NCBI GenBank assembly: GCA_002454125.1 | Contig: DKII01000085.1 | Coordinates: 1 to 13,305, forward strand | Length of the DNA: 13,305 nucleotides | Direction of reading: 5' to 3' | From: Novosphingobium sp. UBA6722 | Lineage (GTDB): Bacteria; Pseudomonadota; Alphaproteobacteria; Sphingomonadales; Sphingomonadaceae | Part shown: piece by piece, positions 6,033 to 12,877 of the stretch | Numbering within the stretch: position 1 is the first letter of the stretch | Layout of the letters: every line of letters begins with the position of its first letter | The notes under the pieces: model-generated | Database searches by the model: none | Told to the model about the DNA's origin: nothing | What the model saw: only the letters and a program-made list of their open reading frames with translations | Position numbers and translations under genes: made by a program

Positions 6033-7931
6033 ATGATCTTCGCGCGCAAAGTCTGGGCCTTGCTGGTCGGCATCAAGGATGCCCTGGTTCTCCTGCTCCT
6101 GCTGTTGTTCTTCATGGCGCTCTACGGGGTGTTGACCGCGCGCCCGGCGCCAAGCCAGGTCCGCGAGGGCGCGCTGCTGCTCAAGCTCGACGGCAGCGTG
6201 GTTGAAGAACCCGCCGAAGTCGATCCGTTCGATCTGCTGATGTCGCGCGAGGCGCCGATCAAGGAGCACCGCGCCCGCGACGTGATCGCCGCGCTTAACG
6301 CCGCAGCCAAGGATGAGCGGATCAAGGTCGTCGCGCTGGACCTCGCGCGGTTTACCGGCGGCGGGCAGGTCACGCTCGAGAATGTTGGCGAAGCGCTCGA
6401 CAAGGTGCGCAAGGCGGGCAAGCCGGTGATTTCCTTCGCCCACGCCTATACCGATGACAGCCTGCTGCTGGCGGCCCACGCCAGCGAGGTCTGGGTTGAT
6501 CCGCTGGGCGGCGCCTTCGTGATGGGGCCGGGCGGCATGCGGCTCTACTATGGCGAGGCGCTGGCCCGCTACAAGGTGACCCCGCACGTCTTCAAGGTTG
6601 GCACCTACAAGGATTTCGTCGAACCCTATACCCAGAGCCAGGCCTCGCCCGCCTCGAAGGAAGCGCGCAATGCGCTGACCGCGGCGATGTGGGAAAACTG
6701 GCAGGCCAATGTGAAGGCGGCGCGCCCCAAGGCGGATATCGCCCGGGTGGCGACCGATCCGGTCGGCTGGATCAAGGCCAGCGGCGGCGATGCGGCCAAG
6801 GCTTCGCTGGCGGCCGGCCTGGTCGACAAGCTGGGGACCTACCACGCGTACAAGGAACGCATCCGCGGCCTGGTGGGCGAGGATCCCGCCGATGAAGCAC
6901 CGGGCAGCTTTGTCCACACCACGGCGAGCACGCTGCTTGCGGCCCATCCGGCCAAGACCGATGGCGCGGCGATCGCCGTGGTCAAGGTCGCCGGGGAGAT
7001 CGTTGACGGCAAGGCCGGGCCCGGCACGGCCGGTGGCACCCGGATCGCCAAGCTGATCGATGATGCCAATGCCGATGGCGCCAAGGCGCTGGTGCTGCGG
7101 GTCGATTCGCCCGGCGGCTCGGTCATGGCTTCGGAAGAGATCCGCACCGCGCTGGAACGCTTCAAGGCCGGGACCAAGGAAACGGGGCGCCGTCCGGTGG
7201 TGGTCTCGATGGCCAACCTGGCGGCGAGCGGCGGCTACTGGGTCTCGACCCCGGCCGACAAGATCTTTGCCGAGCCCGGCACGATCACCGGTTCGATCGG
7301 CATCTTCGCGATGATCCCGACCTTCGAGCGCGCGCTGGCGGACTATGGCGTGAAGTCCGATGGGGTGCGCAGCACGCCGCTGTCGGGGCAGCCCGATATC
7401 CTGACCGGCCTGACGCCGGAAGTGAAGGACATGCTCCAGGCCAATATCGAAAGCGGCTATGCCCGCTTCCTCGGCCTGGTTGCCGCCTCGCGCAAGAAAT
7501 CCACGGCCGAGGTTGAGGCCTTTGCCGAAGGCCGCGTCTGGGATGGCGGCACGGCGCGGCAGAAGGGCCTGGTCGACCAGTTCGGCGGGATCGACGCGGC
7601 GCTGGCCGATGCGGCTCAGCGCGCCAAGCTGGGCGAAGACTGGCACGCTGCCTGGTACGGCGAGGAGGGCGATCCCTATGCCTCGCTGATCGAACAGTGG
7701 CGCGGCGATGACGAGGCCGATGGCGGGGCCGCGGGCATGGACTTTACCGGCCTGGTCGCAGTCCGTCAGCAGGCCCGGTTTGACCGGTTGCTTGGCGATC
7801 TGGGCCGGCTGTTCGAGGCCCGCGGCGCCCAGGCGCTGTGCCTCGACTGCCCGGTGCTGCCCGCGGCAAAGCCTGCCGCCCCGGCCGAGTCCGGCTGGCT
7901 GGCACGACTCGTCGCGGTTTTCGCGCGCTAG
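6033..7931 (+). CDS. sppA: Signal peptide peptidase SppA, 67 kDa type
   Basis: 632 residues, the long tandem-domain form. It is an inner-membrane serine protease that degrades cleaved signal peptides at the membrane. A single transmembrane anchor lies at about 16-34 (IKDALVLLLLLLFFMALYGV). The N-terminal ClpP-like domain supplies the general-base Lys193 in VGTYKDFVEPYT. The C-terminal domain has the nucleophile Ser399 in AASGGYWVS, followed by GTITGSIGIF. The Lys-Ser spacing is close to the E. coli pair (209/409). An acidic loop (about 550-565) and a second domain end precede a Cys-containing C-terminus (ALCLDCPV). ATG 6033 was chosen over upstream in-frame starts because it has GGGAA 8 nt before it and gives a normal anchor position. 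It is divergent from pyrB. A 14-bp palindrome spans its stop codon. Confidence 0.95.
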   Translation: MIFARKVWALLVGIKDALVLLLLLLFFMALYGVLTARPAPSQVREGALLLKLDGSVVEEPAEVDPFDLLMSREAPIKEHRARDVIAALNAAAKDERIKVVALDLARFTGGGQVTLENVGEALDKVRKAGKPVISFAHAYTDDSLLLAAHASEVWVDPLGGAFVMGPGGMRLYYGEALARYKVTPHVFKVGTYKDFVEPYTQSQASPASKEARNALTAAMWENWQANVKAARPKADIARVATDPVGWIKASGGDAAKASLAAGLVDKLGTYHAYKERIRGLVGEDPADEAPGSFVHTTASTLLAAHPAKTDGAAIAVVKVAGEIVDGKAGPGTAGGTRIAKLIDDANADGAKALVLRVDSPGGSVMASEEIRTALERFKAGTKETGRRPVVVSMANLAASGGYWVSTPADKIFAEPGTITGSIGIFAMIPTFERALADYGVKSDGVRSTPLSGQPDILTGLTPEVKDMLQANIESGYARFLGLVAASRKKSTAEVEAFAEGRVWDGGTARQKGLVDQFGGIDAALADAAQRAKLGEDWHAAWYGEEGDPYASLIEQWRGDDEADGGAAGMDFTGLVAVRQQARFDRLLGDLGRLFEARGAQALCLDCPVLPAAKPAAPAESGWLARLVAVFAR

Positions 7932-7936
7932 CGCGC
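7923..7936. repeat. Perfect 14-bp palindrome over the sppA stop codon
   Basis: GCGCGCT/AGCGCGC is a perfect palindrome that contains the sppA TAG (7929-7931). It can fold into a 5-bp hairpin with a CTAG loop but lacks a directly following T-run, so it is a weak terminator candidate at best. Confidence 0.4.
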
Positions 7937-7979
7937 TTGCCCTTTGCGGCGGGGGCCACTAAGGGCCAGCGCTTGATTC

Positions 7980-7999
7980 TGGCCAAACCCGATTGGCCA
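7980..7999. repeat. Inverted repeat between sppA and tRNA-Leu
   Basis: TGGCCAA (7980-7986) and TTGGCCA (7993-7999) form a 7-bp stem with a 6-nt loop, 22 nt before the tRNA. It has no T-run, so terminator function is doubtful; it may be an upstream element of the tRNA promoter. No clear -35/-10 was found. Confidence 0.35.
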
Positions 8000-8021
8000 A
8001 GGGATTAGGCTTCGTCGGCAT

Positions 8022-8106
8022 GCGGGCGTGGCGGAATTGGTAGACGCGCTGGTTTTAGGTACCAGTATCGCAAGATGTGGGGGTTCGAGTCCCTTCGCCC
8101 GCACCA
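8022..8106 (+). tRNA. tRNA-Leu (anticodon UAG)
   Basis: 85 nt with encoded CCA. The acceptor stem pairs GCGGGCG (8022-8028) with CGCCCGC (8096-8102), with discriminator A at 8103 and CCA at 8104-8106. The anticodon stem CTGGT/ACCAG (8049-8053 with 8061-8065) encloses the loop TTTAGGT, placing UAG at 8056-8058, which reads CUA and possibly other CUN codons. The T-arm loop is TTCGAGT (8084-8090) with two G-U pairs at the base of the stem. The long variable arm between 8066 and 8078 makes it class II, as expected for Leu. tig begins 58 nt downstream, so the two may share a transcript. Confidence 0.97.
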
Positions 8107-8164
8107 GTTTCCGCCCTGCAGCAGCGCCGATACGGCCGAGGTGTTTGAGAAGGCTTCTATTGTC

Positions 8165-9700
8165 ATGCAGATTGTCGAGACCACCAACGAAGGTTTGAAG
8201 CGCGCCTACACGGTGAAGATCCCCGCGAAGGATATCGCCGCGAAGATCGATGGCGAAGTCGCCAAGATCGCCCCGCAGGTGCGCATGCCTGGCTTCCGCC
8301 CCGGCAAGGTGCCGGCCAATCTGGTCCGCAAGATGCACGGCCCCGCGCTCCACCAGGAAGCGCTGAACACCACCGTCCGCGAGGCGATGGACAAGCTGCT
8401 GACCCAGCACAAGCTGCGCCCGGCAATGCAGCCGGAAGTCTCGCTGGGCGAAGGCTATGAAGAGGGCAAGGACGCCGAACTGTCGGTCGCGGTCGAAGTG
8501 CTGCCGGCAATCGCCGTCCCCTCGTTCGAAGGCCTGGCGCTCGAAAAGCTGGTGGTCGAAGTCAACGAAGCCGAAGTGGACGAGCAGGTTGCCCGCCTCG
8601 CCTCGGGCGCCAAGAGCTTCACCGATGCCAAGAAGGGCAAGAAGGCGGAAACCGGTGACCAGTTGATCATCGATTTCGTCGGCAAGCTCGATGGCGTCGA
8701 GTTCGAAGGCGGCAAGGCCGAAGACGCGGCGCTGGAAATCGGTTCGGGCCGGTTCATCCCAGGCTTCGAAGAGCAGCTCGTCGGCGCCAAGGTTGGCGAT
8801 GAAAAGACCATCACCGTGACCTTCCCGGCCGACTATCCGGCCGAGAACCTGAAGGGCAAGGACGCCCAGTTCGACATCACCGTCAAGGCGGTGAAGGTTG
8901 CCGGCGAAACCAAGATCGACGACGAGTTCGCCAAGAACCTGGGTCTGGAAAGCCTCGAGCAGCTCAAGGGCCTGCTGCGCGGCCAGATCGAACAGGAACT
9001 GGCCGGCCTGACCCGCACTCAGATGAAGCGCGCGTTGCTCGATCAGCTGGCCGCTGGCCATGATTTCGATGTGCCGCCGAGCATGGTCGAAGCCGAATTC
9101 AGCCAGATCTGGAACCAGCTGCAGCAGGAAGCCCAGAACGAGGCCGATCCCGCCGCCGCCATGGCCGAGATCGAAGCCGAGAAGGAAGACTATCGCAGCA
9201 TCGCCGTGCGCCGCGTGCGCCTGGGCCTGCTGCTGTCGGAAATCGGCCAGGCCAACGGCGTCGAAGTCAGTCAGCAAGAAATGCAGATGCTGGTCGCCCA
9301 GGCCGCCCAGCAGTACCGTCCGGAAGACCGCCAGCGCTTCGCCGAATACATCAGCCAGGATCCGCTTGCCGCGGCCCAGCTGCGTGCGCCGCTGTTCGAG
9401 GACAAGGTCGTCGACTTCCTGTTCGACAAGGCCGCAGTGACCGAACGCACCGTCAGCCGCGAAGAGCTGCAGGCCGCGATCGAAGCGGAAGAAACCGCTG
9501 AACCGGCCGCCAAGCCCGCCAAGAAGGCCGCGCCGAAGAAGGCCGCCAAGAAGGACGAGGCTCCGGCCGAGGAAAAGCCTGCCAAGGCGGCCAAGGCCGA
9601 AAAGCCGGCCAAGAAGGAAGCCGCTCCCAAGGCTGAGAAGGCTGAAAAGCCCGCCGCCGAAACGAAGCCGGCTGCCAAGAAGGCCCCGGCCAAGAAGTAA
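8165..9700 (+). CDS. tig: Trigger factor (ribosome-associated chaperone, peptidyl-prolyl isomerase)
   Basis: 511 residues. It binds ribosomal protein uL23 at the exit tunnel and shields nascent chains. The ribosome-binding signature GFRPGKVP lies at 43-50 in the N-terminal domain. The FKBP-type isomerase domain spans about 162-245 (GDQLIIDFVGKLDGVEFEGG, then FIPGFEEQLVGAKVGDEKTI), followed by the helical chaperone domain to about 436. The final ~75 residues are a low-complexity tail made almost entirely of Ala, Lys, Pro and Glu, absent from the 432-residue E. coli protein. ATG 8165 follows a GAGAAGG (8147-8153) at 11 nt; the longer in-frame start would begin inside the tRNA. It is followed by a strong stem-loop, with the minus-strand tetR converging. 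Confidence 0.97.
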   Translation: MQIVETTNEGLKRAYTVKIPAKDIAAKIDGEVAKIAPQVRMPGFRPGKVPANLVRKMHGPALHQEALNTTVREAMDKLLTQHKLRPAMQPEVSLGEGYEEGKDAELSVAVEVLPAIAVPSFEGLALEKLVVEVNEAEVDEQVARLASGAKSFTDAKKGKKAETGDQLIIDFVGKLDGVEFEGGKAEDAALEIGSGRFIPGFEEQLVGAKVGDEKTITVTFPADYPAENLKGKDAQFDITVKAVKVAGETKIDDEFAKNLGLESLEQLKGLLRGQIEQELAGLTRTQMKRALLDQLAAGHDFDVPPSMVEAEFSQIWNQLQQEAQNEADPAAAMAEIEAEKEDYRSIAVRRVRLGLLLSEIGQANGVEVSQQEMQMLVAQAAQQYRPEDRQRFAEYISQDPLAAAQLRAPLFEDKVVDFLFDKAAVTERTVSREELQAAIEAEETAEPAAKPAKKAAPKKAAKKDEAPAEEKPAKAAKAEKPAKKEAAPKAEKAEKPAAETKPAAKKAPAKK

Positions 9701-9719
9701 TCACGGACCCCAGGTCCTG

Positions 9720-9760
9720 ACGCAGCGGGGCGGCGCCACTGGCGACCGCCCCGTTTGCGT
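9720..9760. terminator. Terminator between tig and the convergent tetR
   Basis: The core stem CGGGGCGG (9726-9733) pairs with CCGCCCCG (9746-9753). An inner 4-bp stem (9734-9737 with 9741-9744) has an ACT loop and a bulged A, and outer arms ACGCA (9720-9724) and TGCGT (9756-9760) extend it. TTT follows the core on the plus strand. It starts 20 nt after the tig stop and ends 6 nt from the tetR stop, so it may serve both. A smaller hairpin GGACC-CCA-GGTCC precedes it at 9705-9717. Confidence 0.75.
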
Positions 9761-9765
9761 TGTGG

Positions 9766-10356
9766 CTATTGGGGGGTGAAGGCGCGCCGGACGTAATAGG
9801 GCATCTGCTCGGCAATCAGCTCTAGCGGATGCGCGTTCATGCCGATCCGGCACATCCGGCCCATCCACTGCGGCGCACCCGATGCAAGCGCGACGAACAC
9901 ATCGGGCGGCACTGGCGGCAGGCGGCCCGCAGCAATATGGGGATTGGCCCAGGCCTGACCGCGCTGGCTGACGATGTCGTGCACTTCCTGCGATTGCTGG
10001 GCAAATTGCTCGATCCATTTCGAGCCGGAAACGTCGAACATGAACGCTGCGCTACCGGGTTCTTCAAGCTGAAAGGCAAAGGCGGCGCGAACGGCGGCTT
10101 CAATCCCGTCAAGCGGATCCTCAGGTGGCAGCATCGCTGCCATCACCCGATCCCAGAATGCCCGCCGGACCAGCGAGTAGACCGCAAAGCCTAGCGCCTC
10201 CTTGGTCGGGAACTGGTGGAACAGCGCTCCGTTCGACACCCCGGCCACCCGGCACACTTCCGCGACGGACGTGCCATCGAACCCCTTCGTCAGGAACAGT
10301 TCCTGCGCGGCGGCCACAATACGGTTGCGGGTGTCGGAAGAGCGACTCTGCTTCAC
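9766..10356 (-). CDS. TetR/AcrR-family transcriptional regulator
   Basis: 196 residues. The N-terminal helix-turn-helix fits the family pattern: TRNRIVAAAQELFLTKGFDGTSVAEVCRVAGVSNGALFHQFPTKEAL across about 9-55, with the recognition helix near GVSNGALFHQF. The C-terminal ligand and dimer domain is divergent, so no ligand can be named. GTG 10356 was chosen because it gives the usual short lead before the first helix and leaves a direct-repeat element in the leader; an upstream TTG at 10392 would translate through that repeat. Neither start has a good Shine-Dalgarno. It is 48 nt downstream of the amidase on the same strand, so it could be co-transcribed with it, regulate it, or act on itself. 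It converges on tig. Confidence 0.85.
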   Translation of the reverse strand: MKQSRSSDTRNRIVAAAQELFLTKGFDGTSVAEVCRVAGVSNGALFHQFPTKEALGFAVYSLVRRAFWDRVMAAMLPPEDPLDGIEAAVRAAFAFQLEEPGSAAFMFDVSGSKWIEQFAQQSQEVHDIVSQRGQAWANPHIAAGRLPPVPPDVFVALASGAPQWMGRMCRIGMNAHPLELIAEQMPYYVRRAFTPQ

Positions 10357-10367
10357 ATTCGAGGGTT

Positions 10368-10400
10368 TGCAATAGTTTGGATGGTTGTGCAATCGTTTGG
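10368..10400. repeat. 13-bp direct repeat with 20-bp period in the tetR leader (candidate operator)
   Basis: TGCAATAGTTTGG (10368-10380) and TGCAATCGTTTGG (10388-10400) match at 12 of 13 positions and are offset by exactly 20 bp, about two helical turns. The pair fills the gap between the amidase stop and the tetR GTG. The second copy contains a near-palindrome, CAATCGTTTG (8 of 10 symmetric). TetR binding is inference, because classic TetR sites are inverted repeats. Confidence 0.5.
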
Positions 10401-10404
10401 GGTG

Positions 10405-11907
10405 CTACTCGCCCCAGCGTTTTAGCGAGGGGCGGGGCAGGGTTGCGGTCCGCACACGTTCATAGGCGGCCCCGGCCTGCAGCACGGTGTGATCCTGCCA
10501 CTTGGCACCCATGAACGAGAGCCCGACCGGCAGGCCCTCGACCGCGCCCATCGGCACGGTCAGGTGCGGATAGCCGGCGATTGCCGCCAGGCTGCCGGCG
10601 CCGATCCCCAGGAAGCGATCCCCGGTCACCAGGTCGGTCGCCCAGGCCGGACCGGCGGTCGGCGCGATCAGCAGGCTGACCTTGTTGTCGGCCAGCAGCT
10701 TGTCGATCCCCAGTTCCCCCGCCAGCTTCAGCGAATTGGCGCGGGCCTTGGCATAGGCTTCGGCATCGGTCAGCTTGTCGGCGGCGATGAAGGTGTCCTG
10801 GCCGAACCAGCGCAGCTCCTTGTCGGCATTGGCGCGGTTGAACTCGATCAGTTCGGTCAGGCTGCGCGGCAGGCCGGGGCCGGGCAGGGTCTTGAGATAG
10901 GCATTCATGTCGCGCCGCAGCTCGTAGCGCAGCACATAGCCCTCATCACGGTACATGCTGCCATCGCCCTGAAAGTCGATCTCGACGATTTCCGCGCCGG
11001 CCGCCTTCAGGTCGGCGACGGCCTGTTCGAACGCCTTGCGCACGCCGGGGTGATTGCCGACCGCGCGGGTCAGCAGGCCAAGGCGCAGACCTTTGAGCGA
11101 GGCGGTGGCGAGGCCCTGGGTAAAGTCGGTCTTGCGGCTATCGGCCTCGGCGGTTGCGGCATCGGCCGGATCGCTGCCGGCGATGGCGCCCAGCAGCAGC
11201 GCGGCATCGGCGACGGTGCGGGTCATCGGCCCGGCAGTGTCTTGGCTGGCGCTGATCGGCACCACGTGGGTGCGGCTGACCATGCCGACCGTGGGCTTGA
11301 AGCCAACGATCCCGTTGACCGCGGCCGGGCAGGTGATCGAGCCATCGGTCTCGGTGCCGATCGCGCCCCAGGCCATGCCGGCGGCAATCGCTGCGCCGCT
11401 GCCCGAAGAGGAGCCGCAGGTGTTGCGATCGATCGCATGCGGGTTGCGGGTCAGCCCGCCAACCGCGCTCCACCCCGATGTGCTGGGCGAATGGCGGATG
11501 TTGGCCCATTCGCTGAGGTTGGTCTTGCCCAGCACGACCCCGCCCGCGGCACGCAGCCGCGCCACCAGCGGCGCGTCGCGCCCGGTCTTGTTGCCCGCCA
11601 GCGCGAGCGAGCCGGCAGTCGTCGGCCATTCGCGGGTCTCGACATTGTCCTTGACCAGCACGGTGCGGCCATCAAGCGGCCCGGTGCTGGCCAGGCGTGC
11701 GGCCTCTTGCGGTGCAGCCGGGTTGGCCGCGATCACGGCGTTGAGCTGCGGCCCCTTCTCAGCATCGTCCAGCCGCGCGATCGTCGCCAGATAGGCCTTG
11801 GCCTCGGCCGCGCGCTGGGCCGGGGTTTCGGCGGCGGCCGGCGATCCGGCCAGGGCGATGGCAAGCAGGGCGGCGGAGGCAGTGAAGGCGGTGGGCAAGC
11901 TCGGCAT
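10405..11907 (-). CDS. Exported amidase-signature (AS) family amidase
   Basis: 500 residues. Residues 1-26 are a signal peptide with an AAA cleavage site before ETPAQ, so the enzyme is probably periplasmic. The AS Ser-cisSer-Lys triad is visible: Lys86 in VLVKDNV, the cis-Ser in CGSSSGSG (most likely Ser166), and the nucleophile Ser190 in GTETDGSITCPAA, 24 residues later as in GatA and peptide amidase. AS enzymes hydrolyse C-N bonds in amides. The export signal and GTETDGS motif are closer to bacterial peptide amidases than to the cytosolic GatA of tRNA amidation. The substrate cannot be told from sequence. ATG 11907 has GGAG about 8 nt upstream. It is divergent from clpP and followed at 48 nt by tetR. 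Confidence 0.9.
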   Translation of the reverse strand: MPSLPTAFTASAALLAIALAGSPAAAETPAQRAAEAKAYLATIARLDDAEKGPQLNAVIAANPAAPQEAARLASTGPLDGRTVLVKDNVETREWPTTAGSLALAGNKTGRDAPLVARLRAAGGVVLGKTNLSEWANIRHSPSTSGWSAVGGLTRNPHAIDRNTCGSSSGSGAAIAAGMAWGAIGTETDGSITCPAAVNGIVGFKPTVGMVSRTHVVPISASQDTAGPMTRTVADAALLLGAIAGSDPADAATAEADSRKTDFTQGLATASLKGLRLGLLTRAVGNHPGVRKAFEQAVADLKAAGAEIVEIDFQGDGSMYRDEGYVLRYELRRDMNAYLKTLPGPGLPRSLTELIEFNRANADKELRWFGQDTFIAADKLTDAEAYAKARANSLKLAGELGIDKLLADNKVSLLIAPTAGPAWATDLVTGDRFLGIGAGSLAAIAGYPHLTVPMGAVEGLPVGLSFMGAKWQDHTVLQAGAAYERVRTATLPRPSLKRWGE

Positions 11908-11985
11908 TCATCATCTCCGGTCTGGAAGAATTAACGCCGTGCCAGCTTATGGTCAGCAGCGGGCAAACATCAATCGGTTAACGCC

Positions 11986-12015
11986 CTTGAACATCGCGCG
12001 GGCAGGGCCGACATA
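11986..12015 (+). promoter_or_regulatory. Possible heat-shock (RpoH-type) promoter for clpP
   Basis: CTTGAA (11986-11991) and CCGACATA (12008-12015), separated by 16 nt, resemble the RpoH (sigma-32) consensus of CTTGAAA and CCCATNT boxes. It ends 28 nt before the clpP ATG in the divergent amidase-clpP gap. clpP is RpoH-controlled in many proteobacteria. The -10 match is imperfect; a sigma-70 reading (TTGAAC, 18-nt spacer, ACATAG) is also possible. Confidence 0.4.
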
Positions 12016-12043
12016 GGCGCAGATCAATCATATGAGGATTTCC

Positions 12044-12745
12044 ATGTTCGACCCGTTCAACCAGCCCGGCGCCGTTTTTGGCAACAATGGGGGTAACTTT
12101 ACCCGGGACCCCATCACCGGCGCGCTGATTCCGGTTGTGGTCGAACAGTCGAGCCGCGGTGAACGCAGCTTCGATATCTACTCGCGCCTGCTGCGTGAGC
12201 GGATCATTTTCGTGACCGGCGAAGTTGAGGACCATATGGCCTCGGTGATCGTCGCCCAGCTGCTGTTCCTGGAAAGCGAGAATCCGTCGAAGGATATCTC
12301 GATGTACATCAATTCGCCCGGCGGCGTGGTGACGGCCGGCATGGCGATTTACGACACCATGCAGTACATCCGCCCGCGCGTCTCGACCGTCTGCATCGGC
12401 CAGGCCTGCTCGATGGGTTCGTTCCTGCTCGCCGCCGGTGAGCCCGGGATGCGGATCGCGCTGCCGCAGTCGCGGATCATGATCCACCAGCCTTCGGGCG
12501 GCGCGCGCGGCATGGCCAGCGACATTGAAATCCAGGCGCGCGAAATCCTGCGCCTGAAGCAGACGATGCACGAGCTGTATTCGAAGTTCACCGGCAAGAC
12601 CGAGCAGGAAGTCGCCGAGGCGATGGACCGCGATACCTGGATGTCGGCAACCGAAGCCCAGGCATTCGGCCTGGTCGACAAGGTCTTCGAAAGCCGTCCA
12701 GTGAATGAGGCGGATGCCAGCGGAACTGGCGGAGCCCCGGAATAG
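12044..12745 (+). CDS. clpP: ATP-dependent Clp protease proteolytic subunit
   Basis: 233 residues. It forms the double-heptamer serine protease chamber that works with ClpX or ClpA. The catalytic triad is Ser123 (GQACSMGS), His148 (IMIHQPSGG) and Asp197 (MDRDTWMS); spacings of 25 and 49 match the E. coli enzyme. The oxyanion-hole segment NSPGG (90-94) is present. The N-terminus before the conserved IPVVVEQSSRGERSFDIYSRLL is about 28 residues, and the C-terminus has a short acidic tail. ATG 12044 was preferred over the in-frame ATG 12032 because GAGGA (12034-12038) lies 5 nt before it. clpX follows after 132 nt. Confidence 0.97.
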   Translation: MFDPFNQPGAVFGNNGGNFTRDPITGALIPVVVEQSSRGERSFDIYSRLLRERIIFVTGEVEDHMASVIVAQLLFLESENPSKDISMYINSPGGVVTAGMAIYDTMQYIRPRVSTVCIGQACSMGSFLLAAGEPGMRIALPQSRIMIHQPSGGARGMASDIEIQAREILRLKQTMHELYSKFTGKTEQEVAEAMDRDTWMSATEAQAFGLVDKVFESRPVNEADASGTGGAPE

Positions 12746-12823
12746 AGCCGGAACGCTTTGCTAACCTTGCCGCTTCAGCCGGGGGCAAGCTCCCCTGTGC
12801 TAAGCGCTAGGATTGATTAATGC

Positions 12824-12863
12824 ACTCGCCCGGTTAGGATTGGGCGAGTCCCGCCTCTGCGGG
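12824..12863 (+). promoter_or_regulatory. Tandem hairpins in the clpX leader
   Basis: Hairpin 1 pairs ACTCGCCC (12824-12831) with GGGCGAGT (12842-12849), 8 perfect bp with a 10-nt loop. Hairpin 2, immediately adjacent, pairs CCCGC (12850-12854) with GCGGG (12859-12863) with a CTCT loop. Neither has a T-run, so they are unlikely to be full terminators. An alternative pairing, TCCCG (12849-12853) with CGGGA (12867-12871), would mask the clpX ribosome site. The octamer TAGGATTG also repeats at 12808-12815 and 12835-12842. Confidence 0.45.
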
Positions 12864-12877
12864 TAACGGGAATAGGC

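Noticed and set aside
5925..7646. 573-residue minus-strand ORF opposite sppA
   Set aside because: Low-complexity Arg/Gly/His-rich composition with no recognisable domain; the plus strand encodes an intact SppA.
8075..8164. Upstream extension of trigger factor
   Set aside because: It would start within the tRNA, and the ATG at 8165 gives the standard trigger factor N-terminus.
8005..8187. 60-residue minus-strand ORF containing RRDSNPHILRYWYLKPARLP
   Set aside because: It is the antisense translation of tRNA-Leu, a well-known spurious protein call.
7928..9277. 449-residue minus-strand ORF opposite tig and the tRNA
   Set aside because: It runs through the tRNA gene and mirrors tig codons; no domain is visible.
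9470..9700. Repetitive-looking 3' end of tig as a CRISPR or DNA repeat
   Set aside because: The repetition comes from Ala/Lys/Pro codons of a low-complexity protein tail; there is no regular repeat-spacer spacing.
10489..11934. 481-residue plus-strand ORF opposite the amidase
   Set aside because: Shadow frame of the amidase; the minus strand has the complete Ser-cisSer-Lys triad and a signal peptide.
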